DNA of 64,000 bases, taken from positions 1 to 64,000 of the forward strand of contig JANRKB010000037.1 of assembly GCA_033763695.1 (NCBI GenBank). Direction: 5' to 3'. Of the stretch, positions 8,336-17,038 are shown in pieces. The first letter of the stretch is position 1. Each line of letters opens with the position of its first letter. Both the position numbers and the translations under genes were made by a program. Under the pieces are notes generated by a model. It ran no database searches. It was given only the letters and a program-made list of their open reading frames with translations, and had not been told where the DNA came from. Source of the stretch: JANRKB01 sp033763695. GTDB taxonomy: Bacteria > Planctomycetota > Phycisphaerae > Phycisphaerales > UBA1924.

Positions 8336-9502
8336 TCAGCACCCCGCTTCGAATGCAGTGACGTATTGGTCGAAGTCGGTGAAGTCGACAAAGCCGTCTT
8401 CGTTGAAGTCTGAGCCGGGGGCGCCACTCTCAAACGCTTCGACGAACGCGTCGAAGTCCGTGAAGTCGACAAAGTCATCGCCGTTGAAGTCCGGGCGGCA
8501 GCGCGGCCTCTGCCACAGCACGGCACGCCCGTTGGCCTCGCCGGCGACATAGATGAAGTTCGCGTCACGCCAGACGGAGCGTGCGATGCACGCGCTGAAG
8601 TCATTACCCGGCGGCAGATACTGGTTCAGGTTGACCCAGGTCGACGCGCTGCCGCGCCAGAGGCTGGCGTAGGACTTGTTGCCATCGAAGACGTAGCCGA
8701 CTTGCAGATTCGCATCGACGCCAAACGCGTAGGAGTACGTGAAGCCCTGGCCCTGCGGATGAAGATCGACGTAGGGCGCCGCGGTGCCGGACCACATGCA
8801 CGCGTGGTAGGTGCCGTCGGGCGCACCATAGATGCCGACTTGATGCACGCCGTCGGTGTCGTACGCGAATGCCTGTGCGGATCCGGGAGGCGTGAGATTC
8901 ACGGCCGAAGCCTTGGTGCCGCGCCACAGATATGCGCGGGACGCGCCCGCGCCGCAGGAGCCGCACTGCTGCCCGCCGCCGACGCCGTAGACGTTGCAGA
9001 AGGTTTGTCCGGGCGGCGTGAGATCAACGAATGACGCCGCGGTGCCGCGCCAGAGTGCGGCGAGAAACGTCGAGCCGTTGGTGGAGACGTAGCCGCCTTG
9101 TTCGCCATCGCCGACGGCGAATGCATCGGAGAACTGGTAGCCCGCGGGGTTGAGGCTCACCCAGGTTGACGCTGTGGTCCCGGTCCACATGCCTGCGCGA
9201 GTGAAGCCGCTGAACTGGCCGTAGCCGACGATCTGGTTGCCATCAAAGCCGCGTGCGACGGACTCGCTTGCGCCGCTGGGGGTGATGTTGACGGCGTTGG
9301 TCGCGCCGACAGCCCAGTACGCGGCCCGCTTGACGCCGCCGACGGTGATGCTGCCCGCGGCACGTCCGCCATCGACGCCGAGCGCCACGCCGCCGGTGGA
9401 GGGCGAGAGGATGCGCGCGGTCCACTGCGCTGACGCGGTGCCAGCGAGGAGTGAAAGGGCGAGCAGTGCGAGGCACGAGCGACGGCTGGTGGTGGGCAAC
9501 AT
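8336..9502 (-). CDS. Secreted HAF-repeat protein with C-terminal EF-hand/Gly-Cys tag
   Basis: 388 residues. A signal peptide ends near TASAQW (about residue 26). The body consists of about seven repeats of the form 'W-x-G-T-x-A-x-x-x-V-x-L-x-P' alternating with 'A-x-G-x-x-x-x-Q-x-G', the pattern of the HAF extracellular repeat family. The last 50 residues hold two EF-hand-like loops (PDFNGDDFVDFTDFD and SDFNEDGFVDFTDFD) and end in AFEAGC. A Cys (RCRPD) precedes the first loop. The frame is open 59 codons further upstream, but the signal peptide fixes the ATG at 9500-9502. The tag is shared with four other proteins in the window; export and surface display are inferred. Confidence 0.8.
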   Translation of the reverse strand: MLPTTSRRSCLALLALSLLAGTASAQWTARILSPSTGGVALGVDGGRAAGSITVGGVKRAAYWAVGATNAVNITPSGASESVARGFDGNQIVGYGQFSGFTRAGMWTGTTASTWVSLNPAGYQFSDAFAVGDGEQGGYVSTNGSTFLAALWRGTAASFVDLTPPGQTFCNVYGVGGGQQCGSCGAGASRAYLWRGTKASAVNLTPPGSAQAFAYDTDGVHQVGIYGAPDGTYHACMWSGTAAPYVDLHPQGQGFTYSYAFGVDANLQVGYVFDGNKSYASLWRGSASTWVNLNQYLPPGNDFSACIARSVWRDANFIYVAGEANGRAVLWQRPRCRPDFNGDDFVDFTDFDAFVEAFESGAPGSDFNEDGFVDFTDFDQYVTAFEAGC

Positions 9503-9722
9503 GAGCAAGACTCCCGGAAGGGGCGGCGAAAGGGCACCCCGTCCGGATGTCAGCCGCGGTTTGTCTTCGCGACCCGTCACGAATTTTGTTTCTTTGAGCG
9601 CGTACCACCAACCGGCGAGTTTGCCAGTCTGTGCGGGTAACCCGGGTGATCTCAGAACACTCGGCACCGGCCGTCGCAACGCCGACGACCGAGGGCACGC
9701 GGCGAGATCGCCGTTAGAGACC

Positions 9723-9937
9723 GGTCTTCACGGCGAAGCCGTGGAGGTTCATAGACGGGGGTCGCGGCGCAGCCGCACCCCCGGAACAGACGCCTCCGCC
9801 AACAGGATTGACGATGGTGGATCGTGCATCGAAAGATCCACCCGCGACAATCCCGCGCGAGAAGATCGCAAGTTCGTCGGGTGTCGCGACGCGACGACCC
9901 GACGCAATTGACCAGCACGGCTTCGCCGTGCAAGACC
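9723..9937. repeat. 215-bp nested palindrome with five stem-loops (MITE- or REP-like)
   Basis: Two diverged inverted copies of a unit of about 105 bp meet head to head at 9829. The outer ends match over about 21 bp (GGTCTT-CACGGCGAAGCCGTG at 9723-9743 against 9916-9937 on the other strand, with one inserted base). Next to the centre both arms carry GGATTG, five bases, then GGTGGATC. Five hairpins sit symmetrically about the centre: 9729-9743, 9757-9782, 9816-9842 (central), 9875-9904 and 9915-9931. No open frame, target duplication or transposase was found. A non-autonomous mobile element, a REP-type doublet or a structured RNA are all possible. Confidence 0.65.
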
Positions 9938-9973
9938 GCGGCGTCGAGAGAATCCACGCATCCGCTCCCAAAG

Positions 9974-10009
9974 CACACAAGCCCCGGATTGCTCCGGGGC
10001 TCGTGTGTG
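9974..10009. repeat. Strong hairpin downstream of the minus-strand gene ending at 10083
   Basis: AGCCCCGGA and TCCGGGGCT are separated by four bases and extended outward by CACAC/GTGTG. It lies 74 nt past the stop of the minus-strand gene at 10083. No U-tract follows on either strand, so it may stabilise an mRNA end or act as an imperfect terminator. Confidence 0.5.
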
Positions 10010-10082
10010 GACTCGGGGTCCTCAGGGGTCTTGGTCCGCCCTGGGCGGCGGGCAAGGCCCGTCCGCACTGCGCGATGGATGC

Positions 10083-10553
10083 TTACTTGGCCGCGCTCAC
10101 GCCGGTGCTGGCGGTGCCGCTCGTGCTGGTCGAGCCGTCGCCGGTCACCGAGGTGCCGGTCGTGGAAGGCTTCTTGAGGGTGAGGAGGACGGCGGAAGTC
10201 TCGCCGCTCTTGGCGAGGACGCGATCATGGGCGACGCCGACGCCGCGCTTGCCGGCGCGGATGCCGTACTCGGCGGGGATGACGCGGAGGAAGCCGGCCT
10301 TGCCGTCACGATTGGTCATCTCGTGACGCACCGGGCGGCCCTTGTACATCAGTTCGACGATCGCGCCGGGGACGGGCTTGCCATCACCATCAACAACCTT
10401 CACGGCAACACGGGCCGGGGGCGGCGGCGGATTGTCGCCCGCGCTCGCGGTCGTCGAGGCGAGGAATGTGGCGCCGACAATCGCGACCAGCGCGACGAGC
10501 GAAGCGACCAGGGACGAGAACGGACGGCGGATATTCAAGTTGTTCGCGAGCAT
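10083..10553 (-). CDS. Secreted protein with carboxypeptidase-regulatory-like (Ig-like) domain
   Basis: 156 residues. The N-terminus (NIRRPF, then a hydrophobic run ending STTASAGD, about residue 38) is a signal peptide. After a Pro-rich linker, one beta-sandwich domain carries VKVVDGDGKPVPGAIVELM, then TNRDGKAGF, typical of carboxypeptidase-regulatory-like or transthyretin-like folds. The C-terminal 25 residues are Thr/Ser/Gly-rich and low complexity. The frame is open upstream, but the signal peptide fixes the ATG at 10551-10553. It lies downstream of the tagged metalloprotease and is separated from it by a terminator, so it is probably transcribed on its own. The function is unknown. Confidence 0.72.
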   Translation of the reverse strand: MLANNLNIRRPFSSLVASLVALVAIVGATFLASTTASAGDNPPPPPARVAVKVVDGDGKPVPGAIVELMYKGRPVRHEMTNRDGKAGFLRVIPAEYGIRAGKRGVGVAHDRVLAKSGETSAVLLTLKKPSTTGTSVTGDGSTSTSGTASTGVSAAK

Positions 10554-10721
10554 CTTCGTCGATCTCCCGTGCGAGCGACCGGCTCTCTTGGCGGCCGCAC
10601 CCGCGACACGCCCCCCTGGCCGGCTCTGGAGAACCCCGACACCACGCGTCGGCGGCGGAAAACGCCGCGGCACGTTCACCGGCTGAACGCATGCCCGGCG
10701 GACCAGATTGCAGCAGGGCAA

Positions 10722-10752
10722 GAAAAAACCGCGGGGCCTTTCGACCCCGCGG
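10722..10752 (-). terminator. Rho-independent terminator of the metalloprotease gene
   Basis: CCGCGGGG and CCCCGCGG are separated by eight bases; on the minus strand the stem is followed by TTTTTT (complement of 10723-10728). It lies about 50 nt after the stop of the minus-strand gene at 10801. Confidence 0.85.
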
Positions 10753-10800
10753 CGTTCATACTCGGTTCGTATCTCGAACCTGTTCCGGTGCTTCCGGGCT

Positions 10801-13089
10801 TCAGCAACCCTTCTCAAAGGCGACGACGAACGCATCGAAGTCTTCAAAGGTGAGGAAGCCGTCGTTGTTGAAGTCGGTGCTCGCCTTGCCCGCCTCGAAG
10901 TCCATGACGAAATCGTCAAAGTCTTCGAAGGTCAGGAAGCCGTCGCCGTTGTAGTCGATCTTGTTGACGTAGCCTGAGTTGGAGGCCGAGAAATCGCTGG
11001 TGTCACAGTTGGTCTTGGCCTTGACCCAGTAGTAGTACGTGATGCGGGGGTTGGCGGTGAAGTCGTCGAAGGGGCTGGCAACATCGTCGGCGATCTTGGC
11101 CGCGAAGGTCGTGCTGTTGCGGGGGCTGCGCCAGATCTCGTAGCCGGTGGCGTTTGTCACAGCACCGTAGGTCACGCGGACCTTGTCGCAGTAGGTGCCA
11201 TTTGAGGCCACGACGCTCAGCGGTGCGGCAGTTGTCGTGTCGCACGACACCGTCACGGTACGCGGGGCGTAGTTGCTGCTGCTGCTGAAGAGCATCAGGC
11301 CGGTGTTGTTGTTGCTGAACTCGTCCTGGTCCATGCCGCTGAGAATCCAGCCGACGTAGTACGTGCCCGGCGGGATGTCGTGGCCGATGTTCAGAGGCCA
11401 GTCGCCATCGTTCCACACGCCATTGGCGGAGAAGGTGCTCCAGTACCCCGAACCGACCTCGTAGTCTGCGGTGCTGATCGTGGTGTTGGAGGACAGGTAC
11501 CAGCGGATGGAGAAGTCGTTGACCGCCTGATTGCCACGATTCTCAACAAACATGTTGTTGATCGTCACCGCCTGACCCTGGGTGACTGAGTAGTCGCTCA
11601 AGCCGGTCATCATGGGCTGCACATCGCCGCTGGTGCCCCAGTTCGGGTGGCACTGGCTGAATGTCGCCATGTCGCCCCAGTCTTCGCGAAGGAACGAGCC
11701 GGCGCTGATGGCGTTGGCGTCGTTGATCATGTCGCGCACGCCGCGGAGATCGTCGCCGCGGGTGTAGAAGGAGCCGAGGACGTAGTTGGGGGGCATGCGC
11801 CAGGTGCCGCTGACCATGATGGCGACATAGCGATCCTCGTGGCCAAGGCGGAGTCCGTGGCCAAGTTCGTGGACCATGGACTTGCGGAACTGGAGTTCAT
11901 CGTTGGTGTTGGAGGGATTGACGAAGGCGTCAACCTCGACGATGCGGCTGCCGCTGGTCCAGTTGAAGCAGATGCCGTTGGGCGTGCCGTTGGCGGCCCA
12001 ACTGCCGTATCCACCCGCGATCATCAGCGCGTCGCTCGGAACGCCGCAGTTGTTCTGGCTGTTGTTGGCGTCGGGGTTGTTGGCGCGGCCAGCACCGGGG
12101 AACCAGCCAAAGAGCCAGTCGGAACCGCTGGCGCTGTCGGCTGCGAGCGAGTTCCAGTCGCTGCACGAGGCCGACCACCAGTTGAAGTTGTCGTCATCGG
12201 GGATGTAGAGGTACTGGTTGATCGCGGCGTTGTGATAGTTGGTACCGACGTAGCGCCCGCCGTAGGACGTGGGGCCGGTCGGATGAGGCTCATCGCCGCT
12301 GAGGGCAAACTGCACGCCCTTGGCGGGAGTCGGATTCTGTGCCGCGGCTTCGCGGAAGAGGGAGAGCATCGAGGAAACAGGCTGTGCGCCCTGGGCGGCG
12401 ACCTCGGCCTCGGCGTCCTGCATCACTTCATCGACCATCTCGAGATTGATCGGGCCGCCCTGTTCGACCGCGGACGACTTCTTGGTGGTCGAATACATCA
12501 GCGAGTTGACGGGCTGAGTCGGGCGGAAGCGCGGCGTGGTGCCCTCGATGCCCACGAAGACGTTGCCCTGCTCATCGGCAACCAGCGCACCGTTGTTGTG
12601 CACCTGGAAGACGCGCATGAAGGGCAAGTTGATGGTGCTGCCGTTGGGCTTGGTGAAGACGACGTAGCGATTGCCAGGCGTGAGCTTCACCGACTGGCAG
12701 GTGTAGACGCCGGTGCCGTTGGTGTCCATCGTGCCGAGGCTATGGAGCGTGACGGTCTTGGTCGCTGCCGCGCCCTTGATCCACTCAGTCACCTTGAAGG
12801 TGTAGCGGGTGGCGGGGATCTTCATGCCGGCGGGCATGAAGACCTCGGCCGAGACGAGCACGCCGTCGAAGGCCTGCTCGGCGACGTCGGTCATCTCTGT
12901 CGCCTCGGCGACGCTGCCCAGCGCGTAATCTGCGCGGCCCATTGGCGTGATCATCATCCGCGGCGCGTCCTCGGTCGGGACCGCTGCTTGCACTACGGGC
13001 GGGCGGACTGCGACGTCGGCCGCAAACGCGTGGCCTGCCATTGCCATCAAGACCAAACACGATGTGAAACCAACATGACGCACGTTCAT
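10801..13089 (-). CDS. Secreted metzincin-like metalloprotease with EF-hand/Gly-Cys tag
   Basis: 762 residues. A signal peptide ends at AFAAD (about residue 24). The middle holds HELGHGLRLGH (H407, H411, H417), the metzincin HExxHxxGxxH layout but with Leu where the conserved Gly usually stands, followed by MVSGTW as a possible Met-turn. About 230 residues of beta-rich sequence follow, containing a CARDB-like segment (VTQGQAVTINNMFVENRG) and a fibronectin-III-like segment (TGYEIWRSP). The last 50 residues are two EF-hand-like loops ending in VAFEKGC. An extracellular endopeptidase is the likely role. The ATG at 13087-13089 is chosen from the signal peptide. Unlike the other tagged proteins here, no Cys directly precedes the first loop. 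Confidence 0.82.
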   Translation of the reverse strand: MNVRHVGFTSCLVLMAMAGHAFAADVAVRPPVVQAAVPTEDAPRMMITPMGRADYALGSVAEATEMTDVAEQAFDGVLVSAEVFMPAGMKIPATRYTFKVTEWIKGAAATKTVTLHSLGTMDTNGTGVYTCQSVKLTPGNRYVVFTKPNGSTINLPFMRVFQVHNNGALVADEQGNVFVGIEGTTPRFRPTQPVNSLMYSTTKKSSAVEQGGPINLEMVDEVMQDAEAEVAAQGAQPVSSMLSLFREAAAQNPTPAKGVQFALSGDEPHPTGPTSYGGRYVGTNYHNAAINQYLYIPDDDNFNWWSASCSDWNSLAADSASGSDWLFGWFPGAGRANNPDANNSQNNCGVPSDALMIAGGYGSWAANGTPNGICFNWTSGSRIVEVDAFVNPSNTNDELQFRKSMVHELGHGLRLGHEDRYVAIMVSGTWRMPPNYVLGSFYTRGDDLRGVRDMINDANAISAGSFLREDWGDMATFSQCHPNWGTSGDVQPMMTGLSDYSVTQGQAVTINNMFVENRGNQAVNDFSIRWYLSSNTTISTADYEVGSGYWSTFSANGVWNDGDWPLNIGHDIPPGTYYVGWILSGMDQDEFSNNNTGLMLFSSSSNYAPRTVTVSCDTTTAAPLSVVASNGTYCDKVRVTYGAVTNATGYEIWRSPRNSTTFAAKIADDVASPFDDFTANPRITYYYWVKAKTNCDTSDFSASNSGYVNKIDYNGDGFLTFEDFDDFVMDFEAGKASTDFNNDGFLTFEDFDAFVVAFEKGC

Positions 13090-13591
13090 GGCTCGTCCTC
13101 GTTTCGAGTTTTCGGGACGGCGTTCGCGGTACGCCCGCGGGCCCCATCCCCCCAAGTTCATCCAGAATACCAAAGACCGGGCGGCACGCCTCCCCCCTCC
13201 CATGGACTTTCAGTGTCCCGTGGATCCGGAGGCGGCCGCGCCGGCACTGAAGAGAGGGAGCCCGCACGACCGTGCTGCGCGTCATTCAAAGAAAAATTGA
13301 CCTCGGCGTCGTGAGTCCCGCCGCCCACTCGCGTTGTGGTGCGCCGCCGACCGAGATTCGCCCGACGAGCGCGGATGTGGGAAGCACACCGATGTTTGAT
13401 TCGTGTTTGGGCTGGACCAACGAGAGTCCCGGGCATGTTGGACCGATCGCAAACACGGGCCTATCGTTTCGGCCCGTCAGTCTTCGACCGGCGGCGTTTG
13501 TTTCGCTCTTTTCGCTCGCCGCTCCGGTTGAACCCGACGGCGGCCCAAGCACAGGCCTGCGTGCAGGCCTCAAGACGAGGAAGTTTCAGTC
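13090..13591. other. Divergent intergenic region, metalloprotease / rpmA
   Basis: 502 bases between divergently transcribed genes. Both promoters must lie here, but I see no clear -35/-10 pair, riboswitch or hairpin with a U-tract. The short open frames look like shadows. The usual partner rplU (L21) is absent. Confidence 0.5.
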
Positions 13592-13867
13592 ATGGCACAT
13601 AAGAAGGGCCAAGGTTCAACCAAGAACGGTCGCGACTCCAACCCGCAGTATCGCGGCGTGAAGCTCTACGGCGGCGAAGTCGCTAAGCCCGGCTCGATCA
13701 TCGTCCGCCAGGTGGGCACGCCCTTCAAGGCAGGCTTCAACGTCCGCATGGGCTCGGACAACACGCTCTACTCGGTTGCCGAGGGCACCGTGCTCTTCAA
13801 GGGCCGCATGGTCCACGTCAACCCGACGGACAAGAAGGCGCTTCGCCCGGCTTGGCTCTTGGCCTGA
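13592..13867 (+). CDS. rpmA: Large-subunit ribosomal protein L27
   Basis: 91 residues. The N-terminus MAHKKGQGSTKNGRDSNPQY is the classic L27 tail that reaches the peptidyl-transferase centre, and GVKLYGGEVAKPGSIIVRQ follows. The length is normal, and there is no cleavable Firmicutes-type leader. It is monocistronic here: rplU, which usually precedes it, is not present, and a terminator follows at once. Confidence 0.97.
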   Translation: MAHKKGQGSTKNGRDSNPQYRGVKLYGGEVAKPGSIIVRQVGTPFKAGFNVRMGSDNTLYSVAEGTVLFKGRMVHVNPTDKKALRPAWLLA

Positions 13868-13893
13868 GTCGCTGGTCTGCATGTGAATCTCAC

Positions 13894-13929
13894 GACGCCG
13901 AGGACACGTTCCTCGGCGTCTTTGTTTTT
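13894..13929 (+). terminator. Rho-independent terminator after rpmA
   Basis: GACGCCGAGG (13894-13903) pairs with CCTCGGCGTC (13911-13920) and is followed by TTTGTTTTT. It starts 26 nt after the rpmA stop. Confidence 0.9.
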
Positions 13930-14053
13930 CCGATCGCGGCTTCGCCCGGAGCCCGCGCAGCAATAAAGTTGCACTGCGTCTGACTCGTGCAGAAAGTCTC
14001 GCAGGGCGGCGGAGCAGTTCCGCGCCGTGCCGCTCTTGTGGAGAGTGCGTTCC

Positions 14054-15226
14054 ATGACCACCGCGTTACACGTTGCGACCACCGAGTTCGAGAAGAAGGA
14101 TCGCTGCGCGGATCTGCCGCATCGCCCGCGGGTGCTCCTGGGCAAGATGGGGCTCGATGGGCACGATCGCGGCGTGAAGGTCATCGCTCGCGCGCTGCGC
14201 GATTCGGGCGTGCATGTGATCTACAGCGGCTTGTGGCAGACGCCTCGGAGCCTTGCGATCTCGGCACGCGACGAGGACTGCGACGTGATCGCGGCGTCGA
14301 TGATGTCCAACTCGCATCTGGTGCTGGGGCCGAAACTGGTGCAGCACCTGAAGGATCTGGGGCGGCCTGATCTGCCGGTGTACATGGGCGGGATCCTGCC
14401 GCAGGAGGACATCCCCACGCTGCTCGCGGGCGGCGTGGCGAAGTGCTTTACGACCGGCACGGGCCTGCTGGACATCGTCGAGGCGGTGCGCGGCGCGACT
14501 AAGGCACGCGTGAGCACGATGCAAGGGACGACGGCACAACTCTCGCGGGATATCTCGCTGGCGCACGACAACAAGCCAGCGCGGGCGAGCGCGAAGAAGC
14601 GTCGTCCGGCGCGCGTGATCGGCATCACCGGCTCGCCCGGCGCGGGCAAGTCGACCCTGGTGGCACAGCTTGTCGGCGAGTTCACGCGGCGCGTGAAGGA
14701 AGGCGGCGGCGGGAATGCCGCGTATCGCGGCCGCTGCGCGGTTGTCGCGTTTGACCCGATGAGCCCGATCACCAGCGGCGCACTGCTGGGCGATCGTCTG
14801 CGCGTGGACTTCAACTCAATCGATGAGGCGGTGTACTACCGCAGCCTCGCGATCAGCGGCGAGGACTATCACGCGCTGGGCGACATCATCGAACTCATCG
14901 GCGGCGCGTACGAGGCCGGCAGCGGCATGGAGTACGACACGGTCTTCGTCGAAACCGTGGGCGCGGGGCAAAACGAGACGCGGATCCGCTCGCACGTCGG
15001 GCGCACGGCCGTGGTGCTCACGCCAGGCATGGGCGACGCGGTGCAGATGGACAAGGCTGGCCTGCTGGAGATCGCTGACGTGTTCGTCTGCAACAAGGCT
15101 GACCACCCCGGCGAGCATGAACTGGTGCGCGATCTGCGGGATGTGGCCGGACGACGGCCGATCTTCGAGACGATTGCGACGAAGGGTCAGGGGATTCCGC
15201 AGTTACTCGATGCGTTGGTCGGGTAA
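14054..15226 (+). CDS. B12-binding domain fused to MeaB/ArgK-type GTPase
   Basis: 390 residues. Residues 25-150 are a cobalamin-binding domain with the base-off motif D35-G-H37-D-R-G40, then TTGTGLLDIVEAVR. Residues 185-390 are a MeaB-family G domain: P-loop GSPGAGKS (193-200), VFVETVGAGQNE (the diagnostic MeaB block), LTPGMGDAVQ and NKAD for guanine recognition. MeaB proteins load and protect adenosylcobalamin in acyl-CoA mutases. IcmF fuses the same two modules to a mutase; here the mutase part is missing and the G domain ends soon after the NKxD region. A mutase large subunit elsewhere in the genome is the likely partner. The ATG at 14054 has GAGAG at 14041-14045, 8 nt upstream, and is preferred to the one at 14027. 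Confidence 0.88.
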   Translation: MTTALHVATTEFEKKDRCADLPHRPRVLLGKMGLDGHDRGVKVIARALRDSGVHVIYSGLWQTPRSLAISARDEDCDVIAASMMSNSHLVLGPKLVQHLKDLGRPDLPVYMGGILPQEDIPTLLAGGVAKCFTTGTGLLDIVEAVRGATKARVSTMQGTTAQLSRDISLAHDNKPARASAKKRRPARVIGITGSPGAGKSTLVAQLVGEFTRRVKEGGGGNAAYRGRCAVVAFDPMSPITSGALLGDRLRVDFNSIDEAVYYRSLAISGEDYHALGDIIELIGGAYEAGSGMEYDTVFVETVGAGQNETRIRSHVGRTAVVLTPGMGDAVQMDKAGLLEIADVFVCNKADHPGEHELVRDLRDVAGRRPIFETIATKGQGIPQLLDALVG

Positions 15227-15333
15227 CTTGCTCAACAACGCAAGGACGCCGCGTGCGTCCGCATGAAACCCGCGTGCGCGTTTCGACATCCAATCTGCCA
15301 TCCGCGACGAATGCTTCGTCGGAGCGTTGAACC

Positions 15334-16242
15334 ATGCCGAGCGTTGCCGAAACAACACGAGAACCCGCCGCGAGCGGCGCTCCCGCAACGCCCACCCATG
15401 CCATGCAGTGCATGGAGGTCTGGGGTGGCAACACCGCTGTCGACAACGGGGTGGTGATGCCGGGGCTGGATGTCTGGGTGCTGGGCCGCCCGTATGCAGG
15501 CGAGCACTCGGGCGGCGACGTGCACTACGTGAGCAGTTGCGCCTCGGGGAGGATCACGCGCATGCTCGTCGCCGACGTGAGCGGGCACGGCGTTGTCGTC
15601 AACGACATCGCGCTGACGCTGCGATCGCTGATGCGGCGTTTTGTCAACACCGTCCAGCAAGGCAAGTTCGTTGGCGAGCTCAACGAGACGTTTGCTGGCA
15701 TTACCGACTCCGGCTGCTTTGCGACCGCCGCAGTCGCAACATACTTCGAGCCCACGCGCACGCTGACGCTGTCGATCGCCGGGCATCCCAGGCCGCTGCT
15801 GTATCGTGCCGCGGAGAAGCAGTGGAGCGTGGCGGGCACGGCGTCGTCGCTGTCGGAGCAGCCGCGGAATCTGCCGCTGGGCGTGCTGGACGACACTGGG
15901 TACGACGAGACGAAAATCAAGCTCGCCGCGGGCGACCTGGTGCTTTTCTACACCGATTCGATGATGGAGGCCCGCGACGCAGAGGGGCGGATGCTGGGCG
16001 AGCAGGGCCTGCTGCGGCTGCTGGCGCAGCTCACGGCAGAGGGAGTCTCCGCTGCTGGCTTGCCGCGGGCACTCTTTGATCGCGTGCACGCGGCGGGGAG
16101 CGAGCCGAGCGACGATGTGACGCTGCTGCTGCTGAGGCCGAACACGCTTTCGCCGCGCTCGACGCTGCTGGGGTTGCTCACGGTGCTGTACCACAGCCTG
16201 GCCCGGCGGCTCAGTCCGTCGCGCGAGCCGGCATTTGGCTAG
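15334..16242 (+). CDS. SpoIIE/RsbU-type PP2C serine phosphatase
   Basis: 302 residues. The N-terminal 45 residues are poorly conserved. The catalytic domain shows SGGDVHY (metal Asp about residue 62), LVADVSGHGV (D81), AGHPRPLLYR, LVLFYTDSMMEA and the terminal metal site SDDVTLLLL. This is the full set for the SpoIIE PP2C family, which dephosphorylates anti-anti-sigma factors. No input domain (PAS, response receiver or HAMP) is attached, so the signal must come from a partner. It sits between the B12/MeaB gene and scpB (9 bp gap), with no obvious functional link. Confidence 0.88.
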   Translation: MPSVAETTREPAASGAPATPTHAMQCMEVWGGNTAVDNGVVMPGLDVWVLGRPYAGEHSGGDVHYVSSCASGRITRMLVADVSGHGVVVNDIALTLRSLMRRFVNTVQQGKFVGELNETFAGITDSGCFATAAVATYFEPTRTLTLSIAGHPRPLLYRAAEKQWSVAGTASSLSEQPRNLPLGVLDDTGYDETKIKLAAGDLVLFYTDSMMEARDAEGRMLGEQGLLRLLAQLTAEGVSAAGLPRALFDRVHAAGSEPSDDVTLLLLRPNTLSPRSTLLGLLTVLYHSLARRLSPSREPAFG

Positions 16243-16251
16243 CATCGTCCC

Positions 16252-17019
16252 ATGAGCGAGCGAGAGAAGACCAAACGCGGGAAGAAATCAGGCTCTGGCC
16301 CCGCCCAAGGCGACGAGGCTCCGGCATCGGCGGTGGCCACTCTGGAGGCCAAGCCTGATGCTGATGCCGCGCCACCCGAGGCACGCGATGCCGCAGAATC
16401 GCTCGCAGAGGGCGCGTCGGCTGCGGCGTCAGTCACGCCCGCGCTTGCGACGAAGCTGATGCCCGCGATTGAGGCGATTGTGCTCTCGGCAGAGCGGGCG
16501 GCACCGGCGGCCCGGATCGCCGAGGCGCTGGGCCTGATCGCCGCGCCCGAGGGCGAGGTTGAGAGCGATGACGACGCGGGGCCGGAAGCGACGAAGCTGA
16601 TCGAAGACGTGATCGTCGCGCTCAATGAGCAGTACGCGGCCACGGGGCGCGCGTTCCGCATCGAGCGAGTGCAGGGCGGCTATCGCGTGATGACGCTGTC
16701 GGCACACGCGGACGCCGTCGCGGCGTTCCATCGGTCGCGTTCGGCGGCGCGGCTGTCCAAGGCGGGCATCGAAACCCTCGCGATCATCGCGTACAAGCAG
16801 CCGATCACGCGTGCTCAGCTCGAAGCGATCCGCGGCGTGGCGTGCGGCGAAGTGCTCAAGTCGCTCATGGATCGTCGACTCATCACGATCAAGGGCCGGG
16901 CCGAAGAACTCGGTCGTCCGATTCTCTATGGCACGAGCAAGGGCTTCCTGGAGCACTTCGGCCTTGCCTCGATCACCGACCTGCCGAGCGTCGCGGAACT
17001 CCGCGCCGGTCAGGGCTGA
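16252..17019 (+). CDS. scpB: Segregation and condensation protein ScpB
   Basis: 255 residues, longer than a typical ScpB (about 190) because of an Ala/Glu-rich N-terminal extension of some 60 residues. The conserved part has the paired winged-helix signature: IEAIVLSAERAAPAARIAEAL, FRIERVQGGYRVMT, LSKAGIETLAIIAYKQPITR and RPILYGTSKGFLEHFGL. It binds the kleisin ScpA and SMC in the chromosome-organising complex. ScpA is not adjacent, unlike in many genomes. The DUF58 gene starts about 20 bp downstream and may be co-transcribed. Confidence 0.93.
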   Translation: MSEREKTKRGKKSGSGPAQGDEAPASAVATLEAKPDADAAPPEARDAAESLAEGASAAASVTPALATKLMPAIEAIVLSAERAAPAARIAEALGLIAAPEGEVESDDDAGPEATKLIEDVIVALNEQYAATGRAFRIERVQGGYRVMTLSAHADAVAAFHRSRSAARLSKAGIETLAIIAYKQPITRAQLEAIRGVACGEVLKSLMDRRLITIKGRAEELGRPILYGTSKGFLEHFGLASITDLPSVAELRAGQG

Positions 17020-17038
17020 CGTCACACTCTGATTGACA

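Larger units (their letters stand above)
9503..10082. other. Gene-free region holding a large palindromic element
   Basis: These 580 bases between two minus-strand secreted-protein genes hold no believable gene; the frames that are open here lack a start context and look like shadows. The centre is filled by a nested palindrome (9723-9937) and a further hairpin (9974-10009), annotated separately. The rest (9503-9722) shows only a small GGCGA/TCGCC stem near 9700. Confidence 0.6.

Noticed and set aside
9652..10068. Minus-strand open frames through the palindrome.
   Set aside because: They read through five hairpins, have no ribosome site and give low-complexity Arg/Cys-rich peptides.
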